From a virus: a DNA stretch of 45,366 bases. The stretch covers positions 1-45,366 of the IMG/VR virus record IMGVR_UViG_3300044628_000901, one strand, 5' to 3'. Shown here in pieces: positions 1 through 8,794 of the stretch. Position 1 is the stretch's first letter. Each line of letters starts with the position of its first letter. The translations under genes were made by a program, and so were the position numbers. Under the pieces are notes generated by a model. That model saw only the letters and a list, made by a program, of their open reading frames with translations. It ran no database searches and was not told the DNA's origin.

Positions 1-260
1 ACTTGTCGCCGAACTTCACGACACGCGGATCTTCGAACTGCTCGTTCGGGTAGTTCGAGGTGAGCTGGAGGATCGACTTTTTTGTGGCTCGTAAATCTTT
101 ACTCAGCTCGAAGGCAACGATGTCGTTCTTCTCGGTGTAAACATCCTCGTCCTTCTCGCGCTTGTTGCGGCAGCGACGTGCGAAAAGCATGATTCGTCCA
201 TCTGCCTCCTGCATGATGGCTGGATTGAAGTAGTACGTCCCGGTTTCAGCCGGAAGAACG
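1..260. repeat. Left copy of the 260-bp terminal overlap
   Basis: Bases 1-260 repeat at 45107-45366. Three positions differ: 128 (C here, T at 45234), 143 (A, G at 45249) and 149 (G, A at 45255). The coding frame on the minus strand runs through both copies, so the repeat marks the join of a circular map of about 45,106 bp. It is most simply an assembly overlap of a circular or circularly permuted molecule. A physical terminal repeat cannot be excluded from sequence alone. Confidence 0.9.
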
Positions 261-544
261 ATTTTGCCAACCTCCCAATCAGTCTGTTCAGCCAGCTTGG
301 GGACATCATTTTTTGCGTAGCTCATTAGAAACTCGGCTGCGAATTTGACTTCGTCGTACAGTGAAAGCCAATGATCGCGCTCCTCGCGAACCTCGGTCAG
401 ATGTTCCTCATTCTCTTTGGTTCGAATTTCCAGCGTCTTGCGGAGGTCTTCGATCTGCATGAGAAGATCGGCATGACCATCGCCGCCATTGGCGAAGCGT
501 TTGAGTGCTTTGAGGCTGATGTCTCGGATGATGTCTCTCATCAT
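1..544 (-). CDS. GH130-like beta-propeller protein, N-terminal part (continues across the circle junction at 45106)
   Basis: This is the 5' part of a gene whose 3' part lies at 44292-45366. Joining position 1 to 45106 gives an uninterrupted protein of about 452 residues. The start is ATG at 544 or 541; both lie against the TGA (541-543) of the upstream GT25 gene, an ATGA overlap that implies translational coupling. The first 90 or so residues are charged and probably helical (RKTLEIRTKENEEHLTEVRE). The propeller-like part begins near VLPAETGTYYFNPAIM and runs into the right-hand segment. See 44292-45366 for the family argument. Confidence 0.8.
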   Translation of the reverse strand, partial: MMRDIIRDISLKALKRFANGGDGHADLLMQIEDLRKTLEIRTKENEEHLTEVREERDHWLSLYDEVKFAAEFLMSYAKNDVPKLAEQTDWEVGKIVLPAETGTYYFNPAIMQEADGRIMLFARRCRNKREKDEDVYTEKNDIVAFELSKDLRATKKSILQLTSNYPNEQFEDPRVVKFGDK

Positions 545-1170
545 GGATACAAGTTTGTGTTCTCCTGCGTCGCCAATCTTGGAAGAATTCCGTAAAAATT
601 CATCCTAGGCATCGAGTCAACCAGCATCTGAATGTCGATTGGACCCCAAACCTTTTGGTTCGTTTCGAGGAGCTTACAAGCCCCCTCATAGTTTACAAGA
701 TATGCGTGGGTACACATGCCCCGAACTAGCTTGTAAAGGTTGGCGGCAATGTAGCCATGATCCTCAATCGGATCAGCGCAGCAGCTTCCAAGGTAAACGA
801 CATGCCAGTCGTTCGGAACAAATTGAAGGTTATCGTTGGCCAACGCCTTCCAGCTCTTATCAAGAAACTCAACGTCGTCCTCAACGATCAGAAAGGTGCG
901 ATGATCGGTCAGTTTGGCCTCAACCATCCATTTAATGGCCGACCATGCAGCGAAGTGGCTGAGTCCGGCGACGATGGTTTTAACCTTCACCTTCTCCTTT
1001 TCCCGACTGTGGTAGTAGTCGGTCGAGATGCCGCAGTTATGCGAGCGAAAGCCATAGATCGGAACTGCATCAATTCCGAATGACTTCATGTATCTGACGC
1101 ATCGCTTCTCCTTCTCGCTCTCAGGTTTTGAGATGATGAAGGTCGGTGTGTTCTCGAAATCGACTCTCAT
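541..1170 (-). CDS. Glycosyltransferase family 25 (LPS biosynthesis type), copy 2
   Basis: A 209-residue GT-A-type transferase of the GT25 group, expected to move a sugar from a nucleotide donor in the cytoplasm. Visible marks are a strand ending in the acidic LIVEDDV motif (about residues 95-100), then YLGSCCADP, GMCTHAYLV and GPIDIQML, in the order seen in family 25. The start at 1170 is chosen because its ATG overlaps the TGA of the upstream methyltransferase gene; an earlier in-frame ATG at 1215 would overlap that gene by 49 bp. It is a clear paralogue of the gene at 1761-2363 (shared EDDV, GSCCA, CTH, PIDxQM). Acceptor and donor are unknown. The protein is short for the family, so it is probably a minimal catalytic domain. 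Confidence 0.85.
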   Translation of the reverse strand: MRVDFENTPTFIISKPESEKEKRCVRYMKSFGIDAVPIYGFRSHNCGISTDYYHSREKEKVKVKTIVAGLSHFAAWSAIKWMVEAKLTDHRTFLIVEDDVEFLDKSWKALANDNLQFVPNDWHVVYLGSCCADPIEDHGYIAANLYKLVRGMCTHAYLVNYEGACKLLETNQKVWGPIDIQMLVDSMPRMNFYGILPRLATQENTNLYP

Positions 1171-1757
1171 CGGTTTGGAAGGATGTAGATGATTCCACGC
1201 CGAGCGCCTATGCATCGGCTTGGGTGGTTGTAGTAGTAACTGTAGCCGTACTTTTGCGTCAGCGTCTTTGCTCGATAAATCGCGTCCAACTTCTCCTTGA
1301 TGTAGCCAAAGCAGATGTCATGGCCATTGTAACTGTCGTAACCAAGGTGTCCGGTTGGCTCTTTGAAGTCGTGGATAGCAATTACCGGATGCAGGTCGTA
1401 CCGATTGATTGCCTCAAGCTCTTCAAGCAACGGCAGATAGTCGTTCCAGTGCGCGTCGAGAAAGAAGATTGTGTCGTGTCCAACCCCGTGATGCGGGATG
1501 AACCAGTTCATGCAGGCATCGCTGCTACCCTCGAACATCTCGACATGGAGCTTTTCACGCTTAAACTTCTCCTTAGCTCTCTCAACCAAGTCGTGATTAA
1601 GCTCGCATGAGACGGTCTTCAGGAAGTTCTTGGCCAACCAAACGGTTGTGTCGGCTTCGTGCGTTCCGGTTTCAACCGCAGTGGTAAGTTCGAAGCGTTC
1701 CTTGAGGTAGAGAAACTCCTGCTCGATGAAAGTGTCTCCGTTGAATGGTGAACCCAT
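1167..1757 (-). CDS. Class I SAM-dependent methyltransferase-like protein
   Basis: A 196-residue protein with a Rossmann-type glycine motif near the N-terminus (AVETGTHEADTT, residues 27-38), then a strand and acidic residue (VSCELNHDLVERAKEKF) and a later FFLDAHWNDYLPLL segment. This order fits small class I methyltransferases found in glycan and surface-polymer clusters. It lies 3 bp after the upstream GT25 gene (stop at 1761) and overlaps the next GT25 gene by an ATGA. The DAHW segment also occurs in some sugar O-methyltransferase-like proteins, but the substrate is not readable. Function is inferred from fold marks and context. Confidence 0.7.
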   Translation of the reverse strand: MGSPFNGDTFIEQEFLYLKERFELTTAVETGTHEADTTVWLAKNFLKTVSCELNHDLVERAKEKFKREKLHVEMFEGSSDACMNWFIPHHGVGHDTIFFLDAHWNDYLPLLEELEAINRYDLHPVIAIHDFKEPTGHLGYDSYNGHDICFGYIKEKLDAIYRAKTLTQKYGYSYYYNHPSRCIGARRGIIYILPNR

Positions 1758-1760
1758 ATT

Positions 1761-2363
1761 TTAGTCGGCTAGAATCATACCCTCTTGATCGGCAACACGC
1801 GGAAAAATGGTGAAGCAGTTCAGGTGCTGCCTGCTGTTGAAATACATCTGCAAGTCAATCGGAGCATAAATCGCCTCGTTGGTTTCGATCAGCGTCTTCA
1901 GAGCTTTCTTTCTGACGATGTAACAGTGGGTGCAGAGAGGCATTCCTTCGAACAGATTGGAGTCATACTCGCGGCTAATCTTGCCATGCGCGCAGCATGA
2001 TCCTGGATAGAGCAAGTCCCAGTTCTCCGGCAGTTTTGTCAGCGCGCGTTCAACCGTCTCTCGCCAGTGCGGCCTGAAGAGAACGTCATCCTCAAGCACC
2101 ATCACCATGTCGGGGGTCTTTGGATCGAACTCTAGGGCGTTCCAGAGCATCCAATGTGACATTGTGCATCCGACATGCTTGGCGCAGATCAGATATCCTG
2201 AGCCGGGATTATCGACCTCGTACGGAATACTCGCCTTCAGGCCAGACTTCTTTCCATTCAGGCCGTAGAAGATCCGATAGTCCGAAATGCCAGCGGCATT
2301 CAGATTCTCTTTTAAACGCGGGATACGCGGCGAACCGCGCATCGTTATGACGACCGTTTCCAC
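1761..2363 (-). CDS. Glycosyltransferase family 25 (LPS biosynthesis type), copy 1
   Basis: A 200-residue GT25 protein. The N-terminus VVITMRGSPRIPRLKENL matches the usual first strand with a basic loop, GCTMSHW (about 65-71) is the family's conserved segment before the acidic motif, and VLEDDV (89-94) is the DxD-like metal site. PGSCCAHG, LCTHCYIV and APIDLQMYF follow. The Ala-Pro-Ile-Asp motif and flanking Cys residues are shared with the paralogue at 541-1170, so the pair arose by duplication or paired acquisition. It sits between two methyltransferase genes with 2-3 bp gaps. Likely role: adding a sugar to a phage or host glycan. Confidence 0.87.
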   Translation of the reverse strand: METVVITMRGSPRIPRLKENLNAAGISDYRIFYGLNGKKSGLKASIPYEVDNPGSGYLICAKHVGCTMSHWMLWNALEFDPKTPDMVMVLEDDVLFRPHWRETVERALTKLPENWDLLYPGSCCAHGKISREYDSNLFEGMPLCTHCYIVRKKALKTLIETNEAIYAPIDLQMYFNSRQHLNCFTIFPRVADQEGMILAD

Positions 2364-2365
2364 GG

Positions 2366-2995
2366 TTATTTCAGCTTCCGATAAACAGCAAAGCAGCTCT
2401 CGGCAAGGTCGTAACGGGCGACAAATTCACAGCGTTTCAGAACGAACTTGAGAGCGGTCTGGGTGGTTTCCCAGTTCACATCATCCATGACGATGTATCC
2501 GCCAACCTTGAGCTTCGGAAGCCAGTTGACGACATCGCTCGTAGAAGGCCATTCGGCGTGGTTGGCGTCGATATGAACCATGTCCATGTCGGGCAGAGAA
2601 CGTGAAGCATCCCAGCTCGACATGCGGCAGTATTGGATGTGCCGGACAACTTTCGCGCGAACAGTGTGTTCGACGAACGATTCGTAGTGCTTGTCCAGAT
2701 CGAGCGTCGCCCACCATTCCTGATTCGCGGCGGATTCGTCGTCGATGCAGTCCTCTTTCTTCCAAGAGTCGATGGCGTAGACGGTGCCGCTTCCGTTCAA
2801 TTTACAAGCGTAGGCAAGAGCGAGCGTTGACTTACCTTCGAAGACGCCTACCTCAGCAATTCGCTGCGGCTTGGTGTCGAGTACGAGCTTCGCAATTTCG
2901 AAGCCTTTGCGTTGATCGCACCAGCCGCCCATCTTGGGAAACTGATCTGCGATGAATTGAGAAACGAGTTCTTCGTTCTGGCTCATAAATTTCAT
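2366..2995 (-). CDS. Class I SAM-dependent methyltransferase (Methyltransf_24-like)
   Basis: A 209-residue protein with the SAM-binding signature RIAEVGVFEGKSTLALA (about residues 45-61), an acidic second strand end (VYAIDSW, about 72-78), and VHIDANH then GGYIVMDDVNW downstream. This is the order of the Methyltransf_24 group, common in surface polysaccharide clusters. The ATG at 2995 overlaps the portal stop (ATGA). An in-frame ATG at 2986 has AGGGA 7-8 nt upstream and is an equal candidate. It is the first gene of the five-gene glycan module after portal. The substrate is unknown. Confidence 0.8.
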   Translation of the reverse strand: MKFMSQNEELVSQFIADQFPKMGGWCDQRKGFEIAKLVLDTKPQRIAEVGVFEGKSTLALAYACKLNGSGTVYAIDSWKKEDCIDDESAANQEWWATLDLDKHYESFVEHTVRAKVVRHIQYCRMSSWDASRSLPDMDMVHIDANHAEWPSTSDVVNWLPKLKVGGYIVMDDVNWETTQTALKFVLKRCEFVARYDLAESCFAVYRKLK

Positions 2996-5241
2996 CCCTG
3001 ACGCGCCAAGTTAGACTCAGCAGTTGCGTTCGCTCGTTGAATATCCGCCGTCGTCTTCGCATTCCGGCGAGCCAAGTCGGCCATCGCCTTCGTGTTCTGA
3101 CGCTGAATGTTGGCCATAGTCTCGGCATTCTGGCGAGCGATTTTCGCCTGAACTTCCGCATTCATCACGGCGGTACGAGGATCGGAGCCTTGCTGGATGG
3201 CCATTGCCTGCTGCTGCTGCGCCATCGCTTGAGCTTGTTCCTGAATCAACTGTCCAAGCTGTTCAATAGTCTGACTAAGCATCTGCAACTGCTGTGTGTA
3301 AGCCTCGACCTGCGGTCTGCGCGTAGGATCGGTGGACAGGCGCTGGAGATGATCCTGAACGTGCTGACCGATGCCTTGGAGGAAGAGAACAATCTCCTGC
3401 GGATTGCCACCCTGCTGAAGCGATGAAGCAGCCTCGTTCGCAGCCGCAAGATGCGTGTCGATGTGGACGATGTGATTCTGCGTATCCGTGACGACCGCCA
3501 TGTTGCCCTGGCGCAGCGATGAGTGTTCGAGAACAGCAAGAGCGGTCTGATCTTGAATCTTCGAAGTCTGCAACTGACTCGGGAGATACCGATCAACCAT
3601 CTGCTGACCAACCTGAGCGGCGATGTAGTCCTGCAAGAGGTTAACCTTGCCACCCTCGGGGAGAGAACCAAGCAGGCCGAGGAGCGAACCGAGAAGTTGT
3701 TGTTTCGCGAACTGAGAACCTTGGCCAACCGTACGAGTCGCCTCGACGTAATCGATGTCGAGCATGGCCTGCTGCGGAACACCACGCTCACGGCAACGAC
3801 GCTGGAATTCAATCGCGTCCTTATCCGAGCGGGTAATCGGATTTAGGTTCGGATTGGAGGCGCGGCGATACCGTTCCTCAAAGAAAGAATCAAGCTGTGC
3901 GTAATACCGGCTCAACTGCGTCTTACCGATTGCCGATTGCTGCGAGACGATTGCCTGAACTTCGGTGGCAGTTCGGGGATTGCCGGACGGCTTGTTGAGC
4001 GATTGACGGTACTGAGAGAGATTGCCTTGAAGAACATTCTCAAGGTCCGCATTGACCGCCATAGGAGCATCCAGAACGCCAGCAATGTTCTGCTGGATGA
4101 CTTCGTAGTCGGGCGGGAGAATGGCATACGGTCCTTGCTGAACGACGCTCGTCTTGCTGAGCGCATTTGGGTTTAGCGGACGGAACAGGATCTGGGTGCG
4201 AGCGAACGCGCTATCGACCATTGAGCAGCGCAGGCGATTCTTCAGCTCCATCGCCTGGAGCATCTTGATTCCCAAACCCTTGACGCCGTGATGCTCGCCA
4301 TCACCACGGTCGTAGTACATCGGGTGAATCACTTGCTCCCACTTTTTGAAGCGGCGGAGCTTGCGATACATGAAGTTCTCGCTGTCACGCTCATCGATGA
4401 TGCAGTGGCTGATCTGACCATCGAATTCTTTGTAGAAAACGTGACACATCAGCACCACCTCGGAGCGAGCTGAGAAAGTGATATCGTTCGAGCGAAGCTG
4501 GCGCTGGAAGAACTCCCAGTCGTACTGAACACCAGAACGATACGGCTCGGGCATTGCGGCGCGAATCCGCTGACGGACATAATCGACGTTCCATCCAGCG
4601 GCTACCGCTGCCTTCTCGTCCTGAATCTTCTCGAACAGGTCATCAACACCCATGCGAGTGCGGACGCAGGCCACCTTCCAATCACTGACATTCGACTTGG
4701 TTCCATCGGGAACAAGAAGATCCGTCGCCATGATAGCTTTGCAGCGCCAGTTGGTGCTGTCTTCGAAGATCAGCGGACCATCGCCAATCAAAACCATCTC
4801 GCGCTGTGAGAGCTGAACGATGTAATCGAAATCCTTGTCGAGCTTCTGAAGCCGGTCGAACTCCTCGGTGATAACTTTCGACCAATCCTCCCGCTTATCC
4901 ATGTCATTGCCGTAAGCGGTACGGATGTTTGCGTAGGTCGGAACCTCGGCGAACACGTCGTAGAAGGCAGACATGGCCAACGTCAGAAACGCCTCCGACT
5001 CGCGGAAGTTTACATTGGTTCGGAACGCTTGGTTGTTACGGCGCAACTCGGCGGGATTGTACGGTGGATTGCCATCAACCAGACCGCGCAGCTTAGCCCG
5101 AGTGCTATTGCGAAGCTCGTCGGCCATGATGAGCTTCTGGAAGATTTCGCGCGCTGACGCCGCGTCGGCTATGCGCGTTTCTGGCGCTTTACCGTCTTCG
5201 TTGAGGGTTTCAAGCGGCAGTTGGGCTAGGTTTCCGTACAT
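2992..5241 (-). CDS. Portal protein (podovirus type)
   Basis: A 749-residue protein in the expected place just after the large terminase. Length, the acidic and aromatic-rich N-terminal half (NNQAFRTNVNFRESEAFL, GDGPLIFEDSTNWRCKA), and a middle region with HGVKGLGIKMLQAMELKNRL and SGNPRTATEVQAI fit the long portal proteins of podovirus-like phages. The last 150 or so residues are Gln/Ala-rich and helical, ending in a heptad-like repeat built on ARQNAETMA, RQNTKAMAD, RRNAKTTAD and RANATAESN. This resembles the C-terminal barrel of P22-type portals. The start at 5241 overlaps the previous gene by 16 bp. It should form the dodecameric ring at the packaging vertex. Confidence 0.85.
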   Translation of the reverse strand: MYGNLAQLPLETLNEDGKAPETRIADAASAREIFQKLIMADELRNSTRAKLRGLVDGNPPYNPAELRRNNQAFRTNVNFRESEAFLTLAMSAFYDVFAEVPTYANIRTAYGNDMDKREDWSKVITEEFDRLQKLDKDFDYIVQLSQREMVLIGDGPLIFEDSTNWRCKAIMATDLLVPDGTKSNVSDWKVACVRTRMGVDDLFEKIQDEKAAVAAGWNVDYVRQRIRAAMPEPYRSGVQYDWEFFQRQLRSNDITFSARSEVVLMCHVFYKEFDGQISHCIIDERDSENFMYRKLRRFKKWEQVIHPMYYDRGDGEHHGVKGLGIKMLQAMELKNRLRCSMVDSAFARTQILFRPLNPNALSKTSVVQQGPYAILPPDYEVIQQNIAGVLDAPMAVNADLENVLQGNLSQYRQSLNKPSGNPRTATEVQAIVSQQSAIGKTQLSRYYAQLDSFFEERYRRASNPNLNPITRSDKDAIEFQRRCRERGVPQQAMLDIDYVEATRTVGQGSQFAKQQLLGSLLGLLGSLPEGGKVNLLQDYIAAQVGQQMVDRYLPSQLQTSKIQDQTALAVLEHSSLRQGNMAVVTDTQNHIVHIDTHLAAANEAASSLQQGGNPQEIVLFLQGIGQHVQDHLQRLSTDPTRRPQVEAYTQQLQMLSQTIEQLGQLIQEQAQAMAQQQQAMAIQQGSDPRTAVMNAEVQAKIARQNAETMANIQRQNTKAMADLARRNAKTTADIQRANATAESNLARQG

Positions 5242-5858
5242 GGTCGTTTTTTCCAGCAGTGGGCCGGAAGGTTTTTGTTCTCTGTAGCGTCCGTAAATTT
5301 ATGGAGTGTTTCAATGGGAAACCACACCATGCTTCTGATAAAGCAACCGCAAAATTCGCAGCTTTGAAGGCTTTCGTCTAGCGGTGTACTTCCATGCTGG
5401 GAAAAGGTTTTGACCGCTTCTTTCAGCACACGAGCGTTACACCCCGTGCATCCAAGCGGCTTGCGATTGTAGGTGCAAGTTGAGCAGATTGACGCCCTGC
5501 GCGTGGCTTCTGCCTGATCAACCTTTCCACCACCCACGGTCAGACCATGGAGCAGACTCATGCTAAATCGGATTACATCGCCAATTTGTAGGGATTTACG
5601 GCCTTCTGGCTTACGGATTTCAACTTCGTTGTACATGCAGTCGGCACCGTTACGACACGAATACTCGGTGATTAATGTGTCGAGATTTTCGGGAATTTTA
5701 ATCGCATTGGCTGTGTAATGGTTACGAACAAACTCATGGAGCTGCGGCCATGATCCGCCCATGATTTCAATGCCGGTTTCGGGGACGCGGTAATGCCACC
5801 CGCCAGGGATGACCATGTGTTCGTTCAGTACTTTGTATCCGGTGACGTTACTGCTCAT
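5226..5858 (-). CDS. Cys-rich, probably zinc-binding conserved phage protein
   Basis: A 210-residue protein between terminase and portal. The N-terminal third contains VIPGGWHYRVPETGI and GGSWPQLHEFV. The C-terminal half has clustered cysteines: ICSTCTYN (CxxC), GCTGCNA (CxxC), SCEFCGCF (CxxCxC) and a final PAHCW, a pattern that suggests one or two structural zinc sites. The start overlaps the terminase stop as ATGA and the end overlaps portal, so it is probably made with the packaging proteins. Proteins of this build sit beside terminase or portal in other phages, but no activity is known to me. A role in packaging or head assembly is inferred from position only. Confidence 0.75.
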   Translation of the reverse strand: MSSNVTGYKVLNEHMVIPGGWHYRVPETGIEIMGGSWPQLHEFVRNHYTANAIKIPENLDTLITEYSCRNGADCMYNEVEIRKPEGRKSLQIGDVIRFSMSLLHGLTVGGGKVDQAEATRRASICSTCTYNRKPLGCTGCNARVLKEAVKTFSQHGSTPLDESLQSCEFCGCFIRSMVWFPIETLHKFTDATENKNLPAHCWKKRPCTET

Positions 5859-7531
5859 AAGTCGTCGTAATAAATTGAATCAGCATCTCGAACGAGCTTT
5901 TCCCAGACTTTATCCATTCTGCTTGCTCGCGGTTCGAATGAGGCGGTTTTGCGGACTAGATCAAGCAAGACTACAGCAGCGTCGGCCAAGTCAGGTGATT
6001 TTCCGGTTCGTTGCTTCATCACGGTCTTCGATTCGACCGATATCTTCCGCTTGGAATCGTCGAACATGCGTGAGCAGAACTCCTGCAATGTCTCGATATC
6101 CATACCGCCGACACGCTCCTCGACGACCCATTTCCGCATCGAGAACCAGAGTTCTGTCACCTTGCGGTCGTATGCCTCATTGCATGGCCGACTATCCTCG
6201 TCGCTTACGGGGATAGTTGACGGAGAACCGCCAAACTCAACGCGATGAACAACACCCCATTCGCGGGTCAGAATGTCGGCCAATCCGCCGCCTTCACCGC
6301 TAGAATCCAGAGCGAATTTGTCCGGCGCAACGCCGCGCTTGGCACATTCCTCTTTAACTCGATTGGCTATCTGGTAATGCACCGGCTCAGTCAGCGCGGC
6401 ATTCGGTGAGATTTGAACTACATCGCCAAAGAGTACGCTCGCCTTGTCGTTTGCGGTGCCAATCTTAGCAAAACGAAGAACGCATCTATCGCCACCAAAA
6501 CCCGGATCAAGTCCGGCGACAATTTGGACATTGGTTGTAAACACCAAGTTCCTTGTAGGTGTGTGCGTCTCAATCAGCGATTCTGACAACACTGTCTTGA
6601 CCATGCCGTCAGGACTCCAGAATCCGCGTGTGTACTTCCAGAATGTGGGGCTTTGCTCACCCTCATGCCTCATTGCCGACAAGACCTGATCGTGCGTGAT
6701 GAGATATGGGTACTTTGTTCGCCCTTCACTGATGTTCGGCGACTTCATGCCATCGAACCGCCGACACATGCCGCGCTCGGTCAGCCAATGCTGATCTTCA
6801 ATCGTGACGCTGCGCCAACCCTTTGCTGGTGTGCAGAATCGACCGTGTGGGTCGTACTTCGAGGCCGGGTTTCCGATGACCAACATTTTAAACTCGCGGC
6901 AACCCTTCGAAAGATTGGTGCAAGCCTCGAAAGCTGCTTCGGGCGTGTCCGTTGCTTCATCGATGATGACCATCACCCGCTCGGCGTGAATACCTTGGAT
7001 GTTGGCCACTGCCTTCGAAGTGTTTCCCTCGGCGACGGCAATGGCTGAAATCGAATGACGGTCGTCGCCTTTGATGGCCTGAAGCGCCATCTTTGAATCG
7101 ACCATGTTGCCTGGAAATCCTCGCGACTTACGAACCAGATCCTGAAGATTGGCCCACATACGCTTGCGGATCATCTTCGCGGTCGTCGATGTCAGGACAA
7201 CGGTTGTCTTGGAAGGGTTGGCCAACCACCAGACCGTAGCGAAAAGCGTTGCACCAAAGGTCTTTCCGCTCGCGCCGCATCCCGCCCACCCAACGTAATC
7301 GTGTTCGCAGAGACTTTCGACCTGAGCCTCAAGCCATGGATTCCAGCTCATCTTTGGCCAGAGCATTTTGGTGGCGTTAACAAAATGGTCGAAAGTACCC
7401 AGTCCGCCCTCATTGGGTTGGAGCCGGTTTCGGAATGCGTAAAGTTCCAGTTCTAGGTCTGGAATCTTGACGGGTGAACGAATCCCGTACTTATGCTGAA
7501 TCAATGGATGCTCGGACGCTTGCTCTGCCAT
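5855..7531 (-). CDS. terL: Terminase large subunit (packaging ATPase and nuclease)
   Basis: A 558-residue protein in which both terminase domains are visible. ATPase: Walker A GWAGCGASGKT (about residues 81-91) and Walker B VMVIIDEATD (about 186-195). RNase H-like nuclease: AGLDPGFGGDR (first Asp near 342), FALDSSGEGGG (Asp near 409) and SPDLADAAV (Asp near 514 and 517). It drives genome packaging at the portal and cuts the DNA. The start at 7531 (MAEQASEHP) is preferred because earlier in-frame ATGs (7546, 7597) reach towards or into the divergent plus-strand gene at 7586. Only 54 bp separate the two divergent starts, so both promoters, if present, lie there or overlap coding sequence. None stands out. 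Confidence 0.95.
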   Translation of the reverse strand: MAEQASEHPLIQHKYGIRSPVKIPDLELELYAFRNRLQPNEGGLGTFDHFVNATKMLWPKMSWNPWLEAQVESLCEHDYVGWAGCGASGKTFGATLFATVWWLANPSKTTVVLTSTTAKMIRKRMWANLQDLVRKSRGFPGNMVDSKMALQAIKGDDRHSISAIAVAEGNTSKAVANIQGIHAERVMVIIDEATDTPEAAFEACTNLSKGCREFKMLVIGNPASKYDPHGRFCTPAKGWRSVTIEDQHWLTERGMCRRFDGMKSPNISEGRTKYPYLITHDQVLSAMRHEGEQSPTFWKYTRGFWSPDGMVKTVLSESLIETHTPTRNLVFTTNVQIVAGLDPGFGGDRCVLRFAKIGTANDKASVLFGDVVQISPNAALTEPVHYQIANRVKEECAKRGVAPDKFALDSSGEGGGLADILTREWGVVHRVEFGGSPSTIPVSDEDSRPCNEAYDRKVTELWFSMRKWVVEERVGGMDIETLQEFCSRMFDDSKRKISVESKTVMKQRTGKSPDLADAAVVLLDLVRKTASFEPRASRMDKVWEKLVRDADSIYYDDL

Positions 7532-7585
7532 AGTTTGGCCTTGCATTAGTTGTCGTTGGACTTGAGGTTCTGCGAAAGGAAAATT

Positions 7586-8791
7586 ATGCCGTCGCAACTT
7601 GCTTCTTCATCCGGCTGTTGCCAGCCTTGCGACTCCGAGCCGGTAGTCGTGAATATCCCCGGCCCACAAGGTCCGGCTGGAACCAACGGCACCAATGGAA
7701 CGGATGGTATTGATTCGTTTACTTACACGACTGCGCCATTCTTTGTACCCGCTCTTGGTTCGAGTGTCCTCGTTTTCGTTGATAATACCGAATTTCTGCC
7801 AGAATCGGTTGCCGGTCAGTTCTTTGTCTCGATTCAAGGTCTTGGCTACATGCAGGTTACGTCGGTTGATGGCTTGCAACTGACGCTTCAAAACCCCGCT
7901 TCTGGAGTTCTCGGAATTGCCAACGCTGTTCCCACTACGCTGATTCCGACTGGCTCACTTATCACCCTTGCTGGAGCGATTGGTGCGACTGGCGCTCCCG
8001 GTGTATCCGGCGGCGCTCCGGTTGGTGCGTCTTACATTTGCCGCACTGCGGATGGAACGCTGACAAACGAGACTGCTCTCGATTCATTGGCCGCTGGATA
8101 CGTTAAAACTCAAGGGTCGAGCGGCTTTGGCGCGGTTTCGACGGTTGCCACGATTCCTATTGCCGATGTCACCGGCACGGTTCCGATTGCTCAAGGTGGC
8201 ACAAACCTGACGACCGCCCCCGCGAACAAGATTCTGGTCGGCGACGGAGCGGCTTATCTTCAGAAGGAGATTGTTGGAACGGCTCCGATTGTCGTTACGA
8301 ACAGCGCCGGAAACATCACGCTGTCAGCTCCGTCGATTGTCCCGTTCAGCTATGTCACGTTTACGCGGAGGGTGACTGGTCTTGGAGCGGCAAATGCGCC
8401 AAATGTCAGCCCAACTTCAGGAAGCAATCCGTACAGCACATCTGTTTACACCACGGCGTCTTACGTTGGGCTAGATTCAGCCTCAGGGTTCACGGCATCA
8501 AGTGGCCGATTTACGGTTCCGTACATTGGCTACTACAGGATAGACGCATACTTTAATCTTGATGCGGTATCAACAACCGCAACTGTGACTGTTTTTCTCA
8601 GAAAGAACGGATCTGATATTTTAGTTTCAAAACCATTCAATGTGACAAATAATGGATACCATCCACTATCTCTTACTTACATTGATCAGGCGACAGCTCT
8701 AACCGATTTTTACGAGGTGTTGGTTAGCACGGACCACAATCTCTACATCGATCAAGGCTCCTCATTCTCTGTCCAGCGTATTCAGGCTTAA
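7586..8791 (+). CDS. Virion fibre-like protein with short collagen-like repeats and a C-terminal globular domain
   Basis: A 401-residue secreted-looking structural protein without a signal peptide. Residues 26-40 form a short Gly-X-Y run (GPQGPAGTNGTNGTDG), and a second short one follows (GAIGATGAPGVSGGAP). The middle has the QGGTNLTT/ILVGDGAAYLQKE pattern common in tail fibres. The last 130 or so residues (FTRRVTGLG to the end) resemble a C1q/TNF-like beta-sandwich with GYYRIDAYFNLDA. The start at 7586 has AAGGAAAA upstream; the longer ORF start at 7550 has no SD and overlaps terL. It begins the plus-strand tail block. Likely a trimeric tail or head fibre that touches the host surface. Confidence 0.75.
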   Translation: MPSQLASSSGCCQPCDSEPVVVNIPGPQGPAGTNGTNGTDGIDSFTYTTAPFFVPALGSSVLVFVDNTEFLPESVAGQFFVSIQGLGYMQVTSVDGLQLTLQNPASGVLGIANAVPTTLIPTGSLITLAGAIGATGAPGVSGGAPVGASYICRTADGTLTNETALDSLAAGYVKTQGSSGFGAVSTVATIPIADVTGTVPIAQGGTNLTTAPANKILVGDGAAYLQKEIVGTAPIVVTNSAGNITLSAPSIVPFSYVTFTRRVTGLGAANAPNVSPTSGSNPYSTSVYTTASYVGLDSASGFTASSGRFTVPYIGYYRIDAYFNLDAVSTTATVTVFLRKNGSDILVSKPFNVTNNGYHPLSLTYIDQATALTDFYEVLVSTDHNLYIDQGSSFSVQRIQA

Positions 8792-8794
8792 ACC

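Noticed and set aside
1-260. A true direct terminal repeat of the packaged DNA
   Set aside because: A gene reads through the join, the repeat is short, and the two copies differ at three silent sites. An assembly overlap of a circular map is the simpler reading. Read data would be needed to show physical ends.
371-1610. Plus-strand frames across the glycan genes
   Set aside because: They are shadows of the minus-strand genes: no starts with SD, no recognisable motifs, and full overlap with well-supported proteins.
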